Below, piece after piece: positions 26,863 through 36,200 of a stretch of DNA of 64,000 nt (position 1 is its first letter; the number at the start of each line of letters is the position of its first letter). The position numbers and the translations under genes are program-made. The DNA is taken from positions 62,001-126,000 of the forward strand of contig NZ_FNFF01000002.1 of assembly GCF_900100315.1 (NCBI RefSeq), given 5' to 3'. Source of the DNA: Streptomyces indicus (lineage in GTDB: Bacteria; Actinomycetota; Actinomycetes; Streptomycetales; Streptomycetaceae). Below the pieces are notes generated by a model that was not told the DNA's origin, did no database searches, and saw nothing but the letters and a program-made list of their open reading frames with translations.

Positions 26863-28287
26863 TCAGCTGTCGAAGCCGAAGCCGAGCCGGTCCATGACCT
26901 TCAGCCAGGCGTTGCGACGGCCGCCGTTCGCGTCCGCCTTCGCGAGCGAGGCCTTCGTGAGGGTGATGCCCGTCCACGCGAACGGCTCGGGCGGGAACGG
27001 CAGCGGCTTGCTGCGCACCATCTCCAGCTCGGTGCGTTCGGTGCGCTCCCCCGCGAGCAGGTCGAGCATCACCTCGGCACCGAAGCGGGTGGCGCCCACG
27101 CCGAGTCCCGTATAGCCGGCGGCATAGGCGACCCGTCCCTGGTACGCCGTGCCGAAGAAGGCCGAGAAGCGGGTGCAGGTGTCGATCGCCCCGCCCCAGG
27201 CGTGGCTGAAGCGCACGCCCGCGAGTTGCGGGAAGCAGGTGAAGAAGTGCTCGGCGAGCTTCGCGTACGTCTCGGGCCGGTGGTCGTATTCGGCGCGGAC
27301 CTTGCCGCCGTACGGATAGATCGCGTCGTAACCGCCCCACAGGATGCGGTTGTCGGCGGACAGGCGGAAGTAGTGGAACTGGTTGGCCGAGTCGCCGAGG
27401 CCCTGGCGTCCGCTCCAGCCGATCGACGCGAGCTGCTCGTCGGTGAGCGGCTCGGTCATCAGCGCGTAGTCGTAGACCGGGACCGTGTACGGGCGCAGCC
27501 GCTTGACCAGGGACGGGAACACATTGGTGCCGAGGGCCACGTCGCGGGCGAAGATCCGGCCGTACGGGGTGCGCACCGCCATCTGCTCGCCCCGGCGGGA
27601 GAGTTCGGTGGCCGGGGTGTGCTCGTAGATGCGGACGCCCAGGTCGAGGCAAGCCTGCTTGAGGCCCCAGGCGAGCCGTGCCGGGTTGAGCATGGCCACA
27701 CCGTCGCGGTCGTAGAGGCCGCCGAGGAAGGTGGGCGAGTCGACCTCGGCGCGGAGGGCGTCCGCGTCGAGCAGGGACACGCCGCCTTCGAGGCCGAGGC
27801 TCTTGATCTCCTCGTACATCTCGGTGAGTTCGGCCACCTGGTGCGGCTCGGTGGCCACGTCGATCTCGCCGGTGCGCTCGAAGTCGCAGTCGATGCCGTA
27901 CTTCTTCACGGCCTCCTCGATGGCGTCGAGGTTGCGCGCGCCGAGCTGCTCGAGCAGGCCGATCTCGCGGGGCCAGCGGGCGAGTCCGTTGCCCAGGCCG
28001 TGGGTCAGGGACGCGGCGCAGAAGCCGCCGTTGCGGCCGGAGGCGGCCCAGGCGATCTCCTGGGCCTCGACCAGGACGACCTCGCGGCCCGGATCGCGCT
28101 CCTTGGCGATCAGGGCCGTCCACAGGCCGCTGTATCCCCCGCCGACGACGAGCAGCTCGCACCGCTCGTCGCCGGTCAGGGCGGGGAGTGCCTCGGGTCG
28201 GCCGGGGTCGTCGAGCCAGTACGAGACGGGCTTGGCGTCCGCGAGCGACGCGAGGATTTCCTTGCTGCTCATGGCACGTGGGGCCAT
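26863..28287 (-). CDS. FAD-dependent oxidoreductase of the DAO/PuuB type
   Basis: A 474-residue flavoprotein. The Rossmann motif CELLVVGGGYSGLWTALIA (about residues 45-63) is followed by the DAO-family signature AASGRNGGF and a C-terminal FAD loop GYTGLGVGATRFGAE. The relatives are gamma-glutamylputrescine oxidase (PuuB) and glycine/sarcosine oxidases. As the last gene of the pot operon, 41 bases after potC, it probably oxidises an internalised polyamine or its glutamyl conjugate, giving an aldehyde for the operon aldehyde dehydrogenase. The start is taken as ATG 28285-28287 with GGAAG upstream; another ATG lies 15 bases further in. No gamma-glutamylpolyamine synthetase gene is in the window. 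Confidence 0.85.
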   Translation of the reverse strand: MAPRAMSSKEILASLADAKPVSYWLDDPGRPEALPALTGDERCELLVVGGGYSGLWTALIAKERDPGREVVLVEAQEIAWAASGRNGGFCAASLTHGLGNGLARWPREIGLLEQLGARNLDAIEEAVKKYGIDCDFERTGEIDVATEPHQVAELTEMYEEIKSLGLEGGVSLLDADALRAEVDSPTFLGGLYDRDGVAMLNPARLAWGLKQACLDLGVRIYEHTPATELSRRGEQMAVRTPYGRIFARDVALGTNVFPSLVKRLRPYTVPVYDYALMTEPLTDEQLASIGWSGRQGLGDSANQFHYFRLSADNRILWGGYDAIYPYGGKVRAEYDHRPETYAKLAEHFFTCFPQLAGVRFSHAWGGAIDTCTRFSAFFGTAYQGRVAYAAGYTGLGVGATRFGAEVMLDLLAGERTERTELEMVRSKPLPFPPEPFAWTGITLTKASLAKADANGGRRNAWLKVMDRLGFGFDS

Positions 28288-28328
28288 GACTTCCAACTCC
28301 CTCAGGGACTCCCGTAGAAGAACGGGGC

Positions 28329-29129
28329 CTATGCGTGTTTCTTACGGCGGTTCCCGACCAGGATTCCGGCCAGGACGCAGATCACGGCGACGGCGAACAT
28401 CGCCGTTCCGATGACATTGATCTGCACGGGTGTGCCGCGCTGTGCCGAACCCCAGACGAACATCGGGAAGGTCACGGTCGAGCCGGCGTTGAAGTTGGTG
28501 ATGATGAAGTCGTCGAAGGAGAGCGCGAAGGCGAGCAGCGCTCCCGCGGCGATTCCGGGGGCCGCGATGGGCAGCGTGACCCGTATGAAGGTCTGCACGG
28601 GGCCCGCGTAGAGGTCGCGTGCGGCTTCTTCGAGGCGCGGGTCCATCGACATCACGCGCGCCTTGACCGCCGTCACGACGAAGCTCAGGCAGAACATGAT
28701 GTGCGCGATGAGGATGGTCCAGAATCCCAGCTGGGCGCCCATGTTGAGGAAGAGCGTGAGCAGGGACGCGGCCATGACGACCTCGGGCATGGCCATCGGC
28801 AGGAAGATCAGCGAGTTCACGGCGCCGCGGGCGCGGAAGCGGTAGCGGGCGAGCGCGAAGGCGATCATCGTGCCGAGGACCGTGGCCCCGATCGTGGACC
28901 ACAGGGCGATCTGGAGGCTGAGCGAGAGCGAGCCGCACATGTCGGCCACACCGCACGGATCGGTCCAGGCGTCCGTGGAGAACTCCTGCCAGGCGTAGTT
29001 GAACTTCCCCTTCGGGTTGTTGAAGGAGAAGACCATCACGATCACGTTCGGCAGGATCAGGAAGCCGAGGGTGAGCAGGCCCGCGAGCACGACCAGGTTG
29101 CGGCGTACCCACCGCATGAAGGCAGACAT
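28329..29129 (-). CDS. potC: Polyamine ABC transporter permease, PotC type
   Basis: A 266-residue inner-membrane permease with six predicted membrane segments. It has the EAA loop (DPRLEEAARDLYAGPVQTFIRVTLP) that contacts the ATPase and the typical FDDFIITNF segment after it. It forms the channel with PotB for spermidine/putrescine uptake. The ATG (29127-29129) overlaps the potB stop by one base (TGATG), which implies translational coupling. Between membrane segments 1 and 2 there is an external loop with a Cys pair (DPCGVADMCGS). Confidence 0.92.
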   Translation of the reverse strand: MSAFMRWVRRNLVVLAGLLTLGFLILPNVIVMVFSFNNPKGKFNYAWQEFSTDAWTDPCGVADMCGSLSLSLQIALWSTIGATVLGTMIAFALARYRFRARGAVNSLIFLPMAMPEVVMAASLLTLFLNMGAQLGFWTILIAHIMFCLSFVVTAVKARVMSMDPRLEEAARDLYAGPVQTFIRVTLPIAAPGIAAGALLAFALSFDDFIITNFNAGSTVTFPMFVWGSAQRGTPVQINVIGTAMFAVAVICVLAGILVGNRRKKHA

Positions 29130-30061
29130 CAGACCAGGTCCTCCGTTCCGGCGCGGCGGATGTAGAAGGTGACCATGAGCAGGATCGCCGCCATGAGGAT
29201 GAAGGAGAGCGCGGCCGCGGTCGGGTAGTCGAGCACGGTGAGGAACTGCGACTGGATCACGTTGCCGACCATCTTCTCGCTGGTGGAGCCGAGCAGTTGG
29301 GCGTTGACGTAGTCGCCGCTCGCCGGGATGAAGGTGAGCAGCGTGCCCGAGACGACACCGGGCAGCGACAGCGGGAAGGTCACCTTGCGGAAGGCCGTGA
29401 AGGGCCGCGCGTACAGGTCGCCCGCCGCCTCGTGCAGCCGGCCGTCGATCCGCTCCAGGGAGGTGTAGAGCGGCAGGATCATGAACGGCAGGAAGTTGTA
29501 CGTGAGTCCGCAGACCACCGCGAGCGGCGTGGCGAGCACGCGGTCGCCCTCGGTGAGGCCGAGCCAGCTCGTGACGTCCAGCAAGCGCAGGGTGTCCAGG
29601 GTCGAGACCACCCAGCCGCCGTCCGCGAGGATCGTCTTCCAGGCGAGGGTGCGGATCAGGAAGCTGGTGAAGAACGGGGCGATCACCAGGATGAGGATCA
29701 GGTTGCGCCAGCGTCCCGCCTTGAACGCGATGAGGTACGCGAGGGGGTAGCCGAGCAGCAGGCACAGGACCGTGGCGATGCCCGCGTACAGGACCGAGCG
29801 CAGGAACTGCGGCCAGTACTCGCCGAGCGCGTCGAGGTAGGTCTGGAAGTGCCAGGTGACCTTGTAGCCGGTCTCAAGGGAGCCGGTCTGCACCGAGGTC
29901 GAGGCCTGGTACAGCATCGGCAGCGCGAAGAAGACCACGAGCCAGAGCAGGCCCGGGAGCAGCAGCCAGTACGGGGTGAAACGGCCGCGCGGTTTACGGG
30001 GTTTGGCGGGCGGCTGCTCGGGCGCGGGGGCGAGCGGTGGCGCGTCGGTGGCCGTCGTCAT
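29129..30061 (-). CDS. potB: Polyamine ABC transporter permease, PotB type
   Basis: A 310-residue permease. The N-terminal 30 residues are cytoplasmic and proline-rich (PPLAPAPEQPPAKPRKPRGR), then six membrane segments follow. The EAA loop is GRLHEAAGDLYARPFTAFRKVTFP, followed by GDYVNAQLLG, as in PotB/PotH. It partners PotC. Its start overlaps the end of potA by 4 bases and its stop overlaps the potC start by one, so potA-potB-potC are tightly coupled. Confidence 0.92.
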   Translation of the reverse strand: MTTATDAPPLAPAPEQPPAKPRKPRGRFTPYWLLLPGLLWLVVFFALPMLYQASTSVQTGSLETGYKVTWHFQTYLDALGEYWPQFLRSVLYAGIATVLCLLLGYPLAYLIAFKAGRWRNLILILVIAPFFTSFLIRTLAWKTILADGGWVVSTLDTLRLLDVTSWLGLTEGDRVLATPLAVVCGLTYNFLPFMILPLYTSLERIDGRLHEAAGDLYARPFTAFRKVTFPLSLPGVVSGTLLTFIPASGDYVNAQLLGSTSEKMVGNVIQSQFLTVLDYPTAAALSFILMAAILLMVTFYIRRAGTEDLV

Positions 30062-31203
30062 GCGGTCACCTCTTCTTCGGTGCCCGCGTCGATGTCCTGG
30101 GCCGCGTCCAGGCCGAAGGAGTGCTCGGGGTTCCAGTGCAGGACCACCTCGGTGCCCGGGGTGAGGCGGCCGTCGCGCTCGATGTTCTGCACGTACACCT
30201 CGAAGGCGTCGCAGACCGGGGTGTCGATCACGTACTGCGTGGAGACGCCGATGAAGCTGGACTGCGCGATGCGGCCGGTGATGCGGTTGCGGCCCGCAGC
30301 GATCGTGCCCGCCTCGTCGGCGTGGACGAGCGAGATCTTCTCCGGGCGGATACCGAGCAGGACCTTCCCGCCGGTGCGGGTCTCGGCGCTGGTGCGGGCG
30401 GCGGGCAGGGACAGCTTGGCGTCGCCGGCCTTCACCACGAGGCTGTCGCCGCTGCTGTCGGCCACCTCGGCGGTGATGAGGTTGGAGGTGCCGAGGAAGT
30501 TGGCCACGAACGTGGTCTGCGGGTTCTCGTAGAGCTCGGCCGGCGAGCCGAGCTGCTCGACGCGGCCCGCGTTCATCACGGCGACCTGGTCGGCCATCGT
30601 CATGGCCTCCTCCTGGTCGTGCGTGACGTGCACGAAGGTGATGCCCACCTCGGTCTGGATGCGCTTGAGTTCGAGCTGCATCTGGCGGCGCAGCTTGAGG
30701 TCGAGGGCGCCGAGCGGCTCGTCGAGGAGCAGCACCTTGGGGTGGTTGATCAGGGCGCGGGCCACGGCCACGCGCTGCTGCTGGCCGCCGGAGAGCTGGT
30801 GCGGCTTCTTGCGGGCGTGGTCGCCGAGCTGGACCAGCTCCAGCATGTCGTCCACCTGCTTCTTCACGGACTTGATGCCGCGCCGGCGCAGGCCGAAGGC
30901 GATGTTCTCGGTGATGTCGAGGTGCGGGAAGAGGGCGTACGACTGGAAGACGGTGTTGACGGGGCGCTTGTACGGGGGCAGCGCGGTCACGTCCTGGTCG
31001 CCCAGGCGCACGGTGCCGGTGGTGGGGTCCTCCAGGCCGGCGATCATGCGCAGGGTGGTGGTCTTGCCGCAGCCGGAGGCGCCGAGCAGCGCGAAGAACG
31101 AGCCCTCGGGGATCGTGAGATCGAGCGGGTGGACGGCCTGGAAGGAGCCGTACTTCTTGCTGATCCCGGAGAGGCGGACGTCGCCGCGGGTGGTGTCAGT
31201 CAT
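30058..31203 (-). CDS. potA: Polyamine ABC transporter ATP-binding protein
   Basis: A 381-residue ATPase of the PotA/CUT1 class. Walker A GASGCGKT (residues 41-48), Q-loop [13 protein letters not shown], signature LSGGQQQRV, Walker B VLLLDEP and H-loop VTHDQ are intact, and a C-terminal OB/TOBE domain (about 260-381) is present. It energises PotBC. The start is ATG 31201-31203. It begins 50 bases after potD and overlaps potB by 4 bases. Confidence 0.95.
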   Translation of the reverse strand: MTDTTRGDVRLSGISKKYGSFQAVHPLDLTIPEGSFFALLGASGCGKTTTLRMIAGLEDPTTGTVRLGDQDVTALPPYKRPVNTVFQSYALFPHLDITENIAFGLRRRGIKSVKKQVDDMLELVQLGDHARKKPHQLSGGQQQRVAVARALINHPKVLLLDEPLGALDLKLRRQMQLELKRIQTEVGITFVHVTHDQEEAMTMADQVAVMNAGRVEQLGSPAELYENPQTTFVANFLGTSNLITAEVADSSGDSLVVKAGDAKLSLPAARTSAETRTGGKVLLGIRPEKISLVHADEAGTIAAGRNRITGRIAQSSFIGVSTQYVIDTPVCDAFEVYVQNIERDGRLTPGTEVVLHWNPEHSFGLDAAQDIDAGTEEEVTA

Positions 31204-31253
31204 GAGGTACCTACAAGGGGAGTCAAGGGGGCGGGACGACGGCGAGGTACGGC

Positions 31254-32504
31254 TCAGGCGCCGGTGAGCTTGGCGAACTTCTCCTCGTACTTCGACTCCT
31301 CTTCGCTGCTCAGCGAGCGGAAGGAGTTCGAGAGGGCGGCCATCTCCTTGTCCGGGACGATCAGCGGGTCGTTCGCCAACGCCTCGTCGATCTTGGCGAG
31401 TTCCGGCTTCACACCCTCGACCGGGCACACGTAACTGATCCACGCGGCCAGCTGTGCGGCGATCGGCAGCTGGTAGTAGTGGTCGATCAGGAGCTCCGCG
31501 TTGGTCTTGTGGCGGGCCTTGTTGGGGATCAGGAGGTTGTCCGAGGAGGTGTGGTAGCCGCTCTCGGGGATGTGGAACTTGATGTCCGGGTTGTCGGCCT
31601 GGAGCTGCACGATGTCGCCCGCCCAGGCGAGACAGGCCGCCAGGTCGCCCTTGTCGAGGTCGCCGGTGTAGTCGTTGCCGGTGAAGCGGCGGATCTGGCC
31701 GTTGTCCACGGACTTCTGGAGCCGCGCGATAGCCGCGTCGTAGTCGTCGTCCTTGAACGAGCCGATGTCCTTGCCCATGTCGAGCATCGTCATGCCGACG
31801 GTGTCGCGCATCTCGGTGAGGAAGCCGACCTTGCCCTTGAGCTTGGGGTCGTCGAGCAGCTGCGAGACCGAGGTGACCTCACGGCCGCCGGTGGCCTTGG
31901 AGTTGTACGCGATGACCGTGGCGATGCCCGTCCACGGGAAGGAGTACGCCCGCCCCGGGTCCCAGTCCGGGTCCCGGAACTGCGGGGCCAGGTTGGCGAA
32001 GGCGTGCGGGGTGTTGGCGTGGTCGAGCTTCTGCACCCAGCCGAAGCGGATCAGCCGCGCGGCCAGCCAGTCGGTGACGCAGATCAGGTCGCGGCCGGTG
32101 TCCTGCCCGGCCGACAGCTGCGGCTTGATCTTGCCGAAGAACTCGGTGTTGTCGTTGATGTCCTCGGTGTATTTGACCGATATCCCGGTGCGTTTGGTGA
32201 ACGCCTCCAGGGTGGGGCGGCGGTTCTCGTCCTCGTCGTCCACGTCCATGTACTCGGTCCAGTTGGAGAAGGTGACGCGCTTCTCCTTCTTCGAGTGGTC
32301 GTCGGCGGCGACCCCGCCCGCGTCCTTGGTCGCGGCGGGGATGCCGCAGGCGCTGAGCGCCCCGAGACCGCCGACGGTGAGCGCTCCCGCCGAGGTGGCG
32401 CGCAGCATCGCGCGCCGGGACATCGCGCCCCGGCCGCTGGTCATGCTGCGCCGCCAGGCGGCGAGTTGAACGGCGGAGGGGCGGTCGGGCTCGTACTGCT
32501 CCAT
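31254..32504 (-). CDS. potD: Polyamine ABC transporter substrate-binding lipoprotein
   Basis: A 416-residue extracellular binding protein. It carries a Tat-type signal with twin arginines at residues 30-31 ([20 protein letters not shown]) and a lipobox LSAC with the lipid Cys at 53, so it is exported folded and anchored to the membrane. The mature part opens [17 protein letters not shown], and WTEYM matches the PotD substrate-pocket region. It follows the aldehyde dehydrogenase gene by 73 bases and precedes potA. A paralogue lies at 42056-43339. Confidence 0.93.
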   Translation of the reverse strand: MEQYEPDRPSAVQLAAWRRSMTSGRGAMSRRAMLRATSAGALTVGGLGALSACGIPAATKDAGGVAADDHSKKEKRVTFSNWTEYMDVDDEDENRRPTLEAFTKRTGISVKYTEDINDNTEFFGKIKPQLSAGQDTGRDLICVTDWLAARLIRFGWVQKLDHANTPHAFANLAPQFRDPDWDPGRAYSFPWTGIATVIAYNSKATGGREVTSVSQLLDDPKLKGKVGFLTEMRDTVGMTMLDMGKDIGSFKDDDYDAAIARLQKSVDNGQIRRFTGNDYTGDLDKGDLAACLAWAGDIVQLQADNPDIKFHIPESGYHTSSDNLLIPNKARHKTNAELLIDHYYQLPIAAQLAAWISYVCPVEGVKPELAKIDEALANDPLIVPDKEMAALSNSFRSLSSEEESKYEEKFAKLTGA

Positions 32505-32577
32505 GGCGCTTGGTGCCCTTTCGGGAGGATCCCTGTGGTGTGGGAAGGGTGCGGCCGCGGGTCAGGCGGCCTGACGG

Positions 32578-34113
32578 TTATCGGTCCCCGAAGATCGTGC
32601 GGTGCCAGTCCTTCGCGGCCACCGCGGTGTTGTCGTACATCACGTGCTTGACCTGCGTGTACTCCTCGAAGGAGTACGCCGACATGTCCTTGCCGAAGCC
32701 GGAGGCCTTGTAGCCCCCGTGCGGCATCTCGCTGATGATCGGAATGTGGTCGTTGACCCACACGCAGCCCGCCTTGATCTCGCGGGTGGCGCGATTCGCG
32801 CGGAACACGTCGCGGGTCCAGGCGGAGGCGGCGAGTCCGTACGGGGTGTCGTTGGCGAGCGCGAGGCCCTCGTCGTCGGTGTCGAAGGGCAGCACCACGA
32901 GCACCGGACCGAAGATCTCCGACTGGACGACCTCGCTGTCCTGCGCGGCGTCGGCGATGAGGGTGGGCTGGAAGTAGGCGCCGTCGTTCTTCGGCGCCTC
33001 TCCCCCGGTGACGATCCGCGCGTAGCCCCGCGCGCGCTCCACGAAGCCGGCCACGCGGTCGCGCTGGGCGTGGCTGATGAGCGGGCCGAGGTCGGTGTCG
33101 GGGGCGAAGGGGTCGCCCAGCCGCACGGTCTCCATCAGCTGCTTCGTACGCTCCACGAAGGCGTCGTACAGCGGCCTCTGGACGTACGCACGGGTCGCGG
33201 CGGTGCAGTCCTGGCCGGTGTTGATCAGCGAACCGGCGACGGCTCCGTTGGCCGCGGCCTCCAGGTCGGCGTCGTCGAAGACCACGAACGGGGCCTTGCC
33301 GCCGAGCTCCAGGTGGAGCCGCTTGACGGTGGCGGTGGCCACCTCGGCCACCCGCTTGCCGACCGCGGTCGAGCCGGTGAAGGAGGTCATCGCCACGTCG
33401 GGGTGGCCCACGAGGTGCTCGCCCGCCTCCTTGCCGGTGCCGGTGACGACATTGACGACGCCGTCCGGAATGCCCGCCGCGGTGGCCGCCTCGGCGAAGA
33501 GGAGGGAGGTCAGCGGGGTCAGTTCGGCGGGCTTCAGGACGATGGTGTTGCCCGCCGCGATCGCCGGCAGGACCTTCCACGCGGCCATCTGGAGCGGGTA
33601 GTTCCAGGGCGCGATGGAGCCGACCACGCCGATGGGCTCGCGGCGTACGTACGAGGTGTGGTCCCCGCTGTACTCGCCCGCGCTCTGGCCCTGGAGGTGA
33701 CGGGCGGCGCCCGCGAAGAAGGCGGTGTTGTCCACCGTGCCCGGCACGTCGAACTCACGGGTCAGCTTGATGGGCTTGCCGCACTGGAGCGACTCGGCCT
33801 GCGCGAACTCCTCCGCGCGCTCGGCCAGGACGGCGGCGAACCGGTGCAGCGCGTCGGAGCGCTCGCCCGGGGTCGCGCCCGCCCACCCGGGGAAGGCGGC
33901 CTTGGCGGCGGCGACCGCGTCGTCGACGTCCTGCGTCCCGGCCAGTTCGTACGTGTACACCGCGTCGCCCGTGGCCGGATCGATGACGCTGTGGGTGCGG
34001 CCCGAAGTGCCGGGGCGGAGGCGGCCGTTGATGTACTGGGCGCCCGCCGCAAGGCGTTCCTGCGCGGGGAACGGTGCGGCGTGCGGGTGCGGGGTGGGTG
34101 CGGCGTTGCTCAT
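32578..34113 (-). CDS. Gamma-aminobutyraldehyde dehydrogenase-like enzyme
   Basis: An ALDH-superfamily enzyme of 511 residues. The nucleophile is Cys303 (NTGQDCTAATR), with Glu269 (LHLELGGK), Asn171 (APWNYP) and Lys194 (VLKPAE). It ends with the HIPIISEMPHGGYKASGFGKDMS segment typical of PatD/betaine-aldehyde-dehydrogenase relatives that act on amino-aldehydes. The start is ATG 34111-34113 with GGAGAG upstream; a longer frame to 34275 crosses the promoter. As first gene of the pot operon it probably converts 4-aminobutanal to GABA. It is paralogous to the enzyme at 46164-47600. Confidence 0.9.
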   Translation of the reverse strand: MSNAAPTPHPHAAPFPAQERLAAGAQYINGRLRPGTSGRTHSVIDPATGDAVYTYELAGTQDVDDAVAAAKAAFPGWAGATPGERSDALHRFAAVLAERAEEFAQAESLQCGKPIKLTREFDVPGTVDNTAFFAGAARHLQGQSAGEYSGDHTSYVRREPIGVVGSIAPWNYPLQMAAWKVLPAIAAGNTIVLKPAELTPLTSLLFAEAATAAGIPDGVVNVVTGTGKEAGEHLVGHPDVAMTSFTGSTAVGKRVAEVATATVKRLHLELGGKAPFVVFDDADLEAAANGAVAGSLINTGQDCTAATRAYVQRPLYDAFVERTKQLMETVRLGDPFAPDTDLGPLISHAQRDRVAGFVERARGYARIVTGGEAPKNDGAYFQPTLIADAAQDSEVVQSEIFGPVLVVLPFDTDDEGLALANDTPYGLAASAWTRDVFRANRATREIKAGCVWVNDHIPIISEMPHGGYKASGFGKDMSAYSFEEYTQVKHVMYDNTAVAAKDWHRTIFGDR

Positions 34114-34183
34114 CGCGCTCTCCGTAGCTCCAGGGCTTCCGTGGATCCGGGTTTTCCGTGGCTTCAGCTCGATTTGAGTGCTG

Positions 34184-34212
34184 ATCCTGACAGAGGAAGC
34201 ACCGTCCGCCAA
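34184..34212 (-). promoter_or_regulatory. Putative promoter of the polyamine operon
   Basis: On the minus strand TTGGCG (34207-34212), a 17-base spacer and CAGGAT (34184-34189) fit the vegetative sigma pattern of streptomycetes. The implied transcript start lies about 60-65 bases before the aldehyde dehydrogenase start codon. Confidence 0.5.
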
Positions 34213-34214
34213 GG

Positions 34215-34250
34215 GATTCCGTTGTTGCCTTTTGGTTACTCGACGGAATC
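34215..34250. promoter_or_regulatory. Inverted repeat beside the polyamine promoter (candidate operator)
   Basis: A perfect 8-bp inverted repeat GATTCCGT (34215-34222) and ACGGAATC (34243-34250) spaced by 20 relatively AT-rich bases. It sits immediately upstream of the -35 box of the polyamine operon, where an activator or Lrp-type protein would bind. The same octamer ACGGAATC occurs at 47720-47727 in the other polyamine intergenic region. Confidence 0.45.
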
Positions 34251-34299
34251 TGTTGGTCATGGTGTCCACCCGCAAGCGAAAACCAGGGACGGAGTGTCA

Positions 34300-34887
34300 G
34301 TGGTGGCTGAAACACTCGCGTGCATGGGGAACGAAGCGGTGGAAAAGAAGATCGACGAACTCGCGTCGCAGGTCAAGAGCGGTCTGGGCGTGAAGTTCCT
34401 GCACTTCTGGGGGCACACGCCACCGCCGGGCGGCGAGGTGGGCAAGCATGTCCTGAGCCAGTGGTGGCCGGCGCCCTTCGAGGTCGACGGGGTCACGTAC
34501 GCCACGGCCGAGCACTGGATGATGGCGGCGAAGGCCCGGCTGTTCGGTGACGCGGAGGCCGAGCGGAAGGCCCTCGGGGCCACGTCACCGGCGGCCGCGA
34601 AGAAGGCGGGCCGCCTGGTGCGCGGCTTCGACGACGCGGTGTGGGAGCGCGAGCGCTTCGGCATCGTGACCGAGGGCAGCGTGCACAAGTTCGCCGCGCA
34701 CCCGGAGCTGCGGGAGTACCTGCTCAGGACCGGGGACCGGGTGCTCGTGGAGGCCAGCCCGATGGACCGGATCTGGGGCATCGGTCTCGCGGCGGACGAC
34801 GAGCGGGCCGGGGATCCCGCGCGGTGGCGAGGGCTGAATCTGCTGGGGTTCGCGCTGATGGCGGCGCGGGAGCGGTTGCGGGGGTGA
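34300..34887 (+). CDS. NADAR-domain protein (YbiA-like)
   Basis: A 195-residue protein from GTG 34300, which has GGAG 5 bases upstream; an ATG at 34324 is a shorter alternative. Residues 30-190 form a NADAR domain: FLHFWGHTPPP, SQWWPAPFEVDGVTYATAEHWMMAAKARLFGD and the C-terminal DRIWGIGL...ARWRGLNLLGFALM. NADAR proteins are N-glycosidases. YbiA removes toxic riboflavin intermediates, and others reverse ADP-ribosylation of guanine in toxin systems. No DarT-like toxin or riboflavin gene is adjacent, so a housekeeping damage-control role is more likely. It is divergent from the polyamine operon. Confidence 0.88.
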   Translation: MVAETLACMGNEAVEKKIDELASQVKSGLGVKFLHFWGHTPPPGGEVGKHVLSQWWPAPFEVDGVTYATAEHWMMAAKARLFGDAEAERKALGATSPAAAKKAGRLVRGFDDAVWERERFGIVTEGSVHKFAAHPELREYLLRTGDRVLVEASPMDRIWGIGLAADDERAGDPARWRGLNLLGFALMAARERLRG

Positions 34888-34910
34888 GCGCGTGAGCGGG
34901 CGGTGACGCG

Positions 34911-34948
34911 CGTGAGGGCGGGCCCGTGGGGCCGGGCCCGCCCTCACG
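34911..34948. terminator. Bidirectional hairpin terminator
   Basis: A perfect 16-bp stem (34911-34926 and 34933-34948) with a 6-base loop, located between the convergent NADAR and DUF4190 genes. Confidence 0.8.
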
Positions 34949-35000
34949 GGGGCAAGCGGGTCTGCGAGGGCCAGGGCCTGTGGGGGCCGGGGCCTGCGGC

Positions 35001-36200
35001 TCAGGGGACGAGGGGTGCCTCGGTGCGGATGTGCACGTTGCCGAAGTCGTAGGGGTCGTCGTCGTACGGGTCGTCGTTGTTGACCACGACGAAGATCAGG
35101 AAGATCACCGCGAGCGCCGTGCCGACGCAGCCGCAGATCAGCCCGGCCAGCGCCTGACCGCCGTTGTTCGCCTCGCCCTTGCGCGCCTTGCCGCGGCCGA
35201 TCGCGCCGAAGATGATCGCGAGGACGCCCACGATGATCGCCACGGGCCAGAGACAGAACACGACGGTGGCGATGATCCCGAGCACGAGGGCCGCGGTGCC
35301 CATGCCGTTGCTGGGGGCCGCCGGCATGTGGGGCCAGCCGTAGCCGGGCTGCGCACCGTAGTAGGGCGCGCCGGCCTGCGGGCCGTAACCGGGGTATCCG
35401 TAGCCGGGGCCGGGGCCCTCGGGTCCGATCGGCGGCGGCGGTACGGCGCCGTCGGCGAGGGGGGCTCCGGTGCCGTACGGGTTCGGTGCGGGGGCGCCGC
35501 CCGGGTTCTGCCAGCCGCCCGCTGGGGCGCCGTGGGGCGTGGCCTGCGGGTCGGGGGCCGGGTACGGGCCCGGGGTCTGGTACGGGCCGGGGGTCTGGTG
35601 CGGGCCGGGGGCCTGCGGGGAGGTGCCGTTGTCCTCGGCCGGGGGTGCCCAGATGTCCCGGTCGGTGAGCGGGGGTTGGGGCTGGGAAGCGGGCGCGGTC
35701 TGCTGAGGATGAGGCTGGGGTGCGGCCTGCGGGGAGGCGTGGGGTGCGTCCTTGGTGAGGGAGACCTCGGGCTGCGCGGGAGCTGCTCCGGGCCCCGCGC
35801 CGGGTGCGCCGATCAGGGTCTCACCGTCGTGGTTGCCGGGCAGGGGCGCGCTGATGGTCTCGCCCTCGGGGGCGGGGGCGGCCGAGGTCCCGCGGTCGGG
35901 GGCGGCACTCGTGCCGACCGTCTCCGCCTCGGAAGGGTCACTGACGGGCCCATCGACCACCGGCCGGTCGCTCACCGGCCCTTCGCCCTCCGGTCGGTCA
36001 CTCACCGGCCGGTCGTCCACCGATCCGCTTGCTTCCACCGGTCCACCCGCGTCCACCGACGAGGTCAGCGTCTCCATCTCGTCGCCGACCTGAGCGGTCC
36101 CCTCGCCCTGGGCCCCGTCCGCGATCGTCCGCTCGGCAGGGGGCGCCCACGGGTCCTTCTGCTCCCGCTCGCCGGGCGTCTGGTCTGCTTGCTCGGACAT
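35001..36200 (-). CDS. DUF4190 membrane protein with long Pro-rich N-terminal region
   Basis: A 399-residue protein. Residues 1-270 are low-complexity: acidic and Thr-rich at first, with a repeated DRPV/GPVSD motif (DDRPVSDRPEGEGPVSDRP), then Pro/Gly/Tyr-rich. The C-terminal DUF4190 part has two membrane segments (AALVLGIIATVVFCLWPVAI and ALAGLICGCVGTALAVIFLI) separated by a basic stretch. It ends with an acidic DDDPYDDDPYD tail. The disordered region is probably cytoplasmic; DUF4190 proteins are of unknown function. The start is ATG 36198-36200. It is divergent from the deaminase gene. Confidence 0.85.
   Translation of the reverse strand: MSEQADQTPGEREQKDPWAPPAERTIADGAQGEGTAQVGDEMETLTSSVDAGGPVEASGSVDDRPVSDRPEGEGPVSDRPVVDGPVSDPSEAETVGTSAAPDRGTSAAPAPEGETISAPLPGNHDGETLIGAPGAGPGAAPAQPEVSLTKDAPHASPQAAPQPHPQQTAPASQPQPPLTDRDIWAPPAEDNGTSPQAPGPHQTPGPYQTPGPYPAPDPQATPHGAPAGGWQNPGGAPAPNPYGTGAPLADGAVPPPPIGPEGPGPGYGYPGYGPQAGAPYYGAQPGYGWPHMPAAPSNGMGTAALVLGIIATVVFCLWPVAIIVGVLAIIFGAIGRGKARKGEANNGGQALAGLICGCVGTALAVIFLIFVVVNNDDPYDDDPYDFGNVHIRTEAPLVP

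Noticed and set aside
32602..34299. Long plus-strand open frame running into the NADAR gene (761 residues in all)
   Set aside because: Upstream of 34300 it is antisense to the aldehyde dehydrogenase gene, has shadow composition and crosses the operon promoter. Only the 3' part is real.
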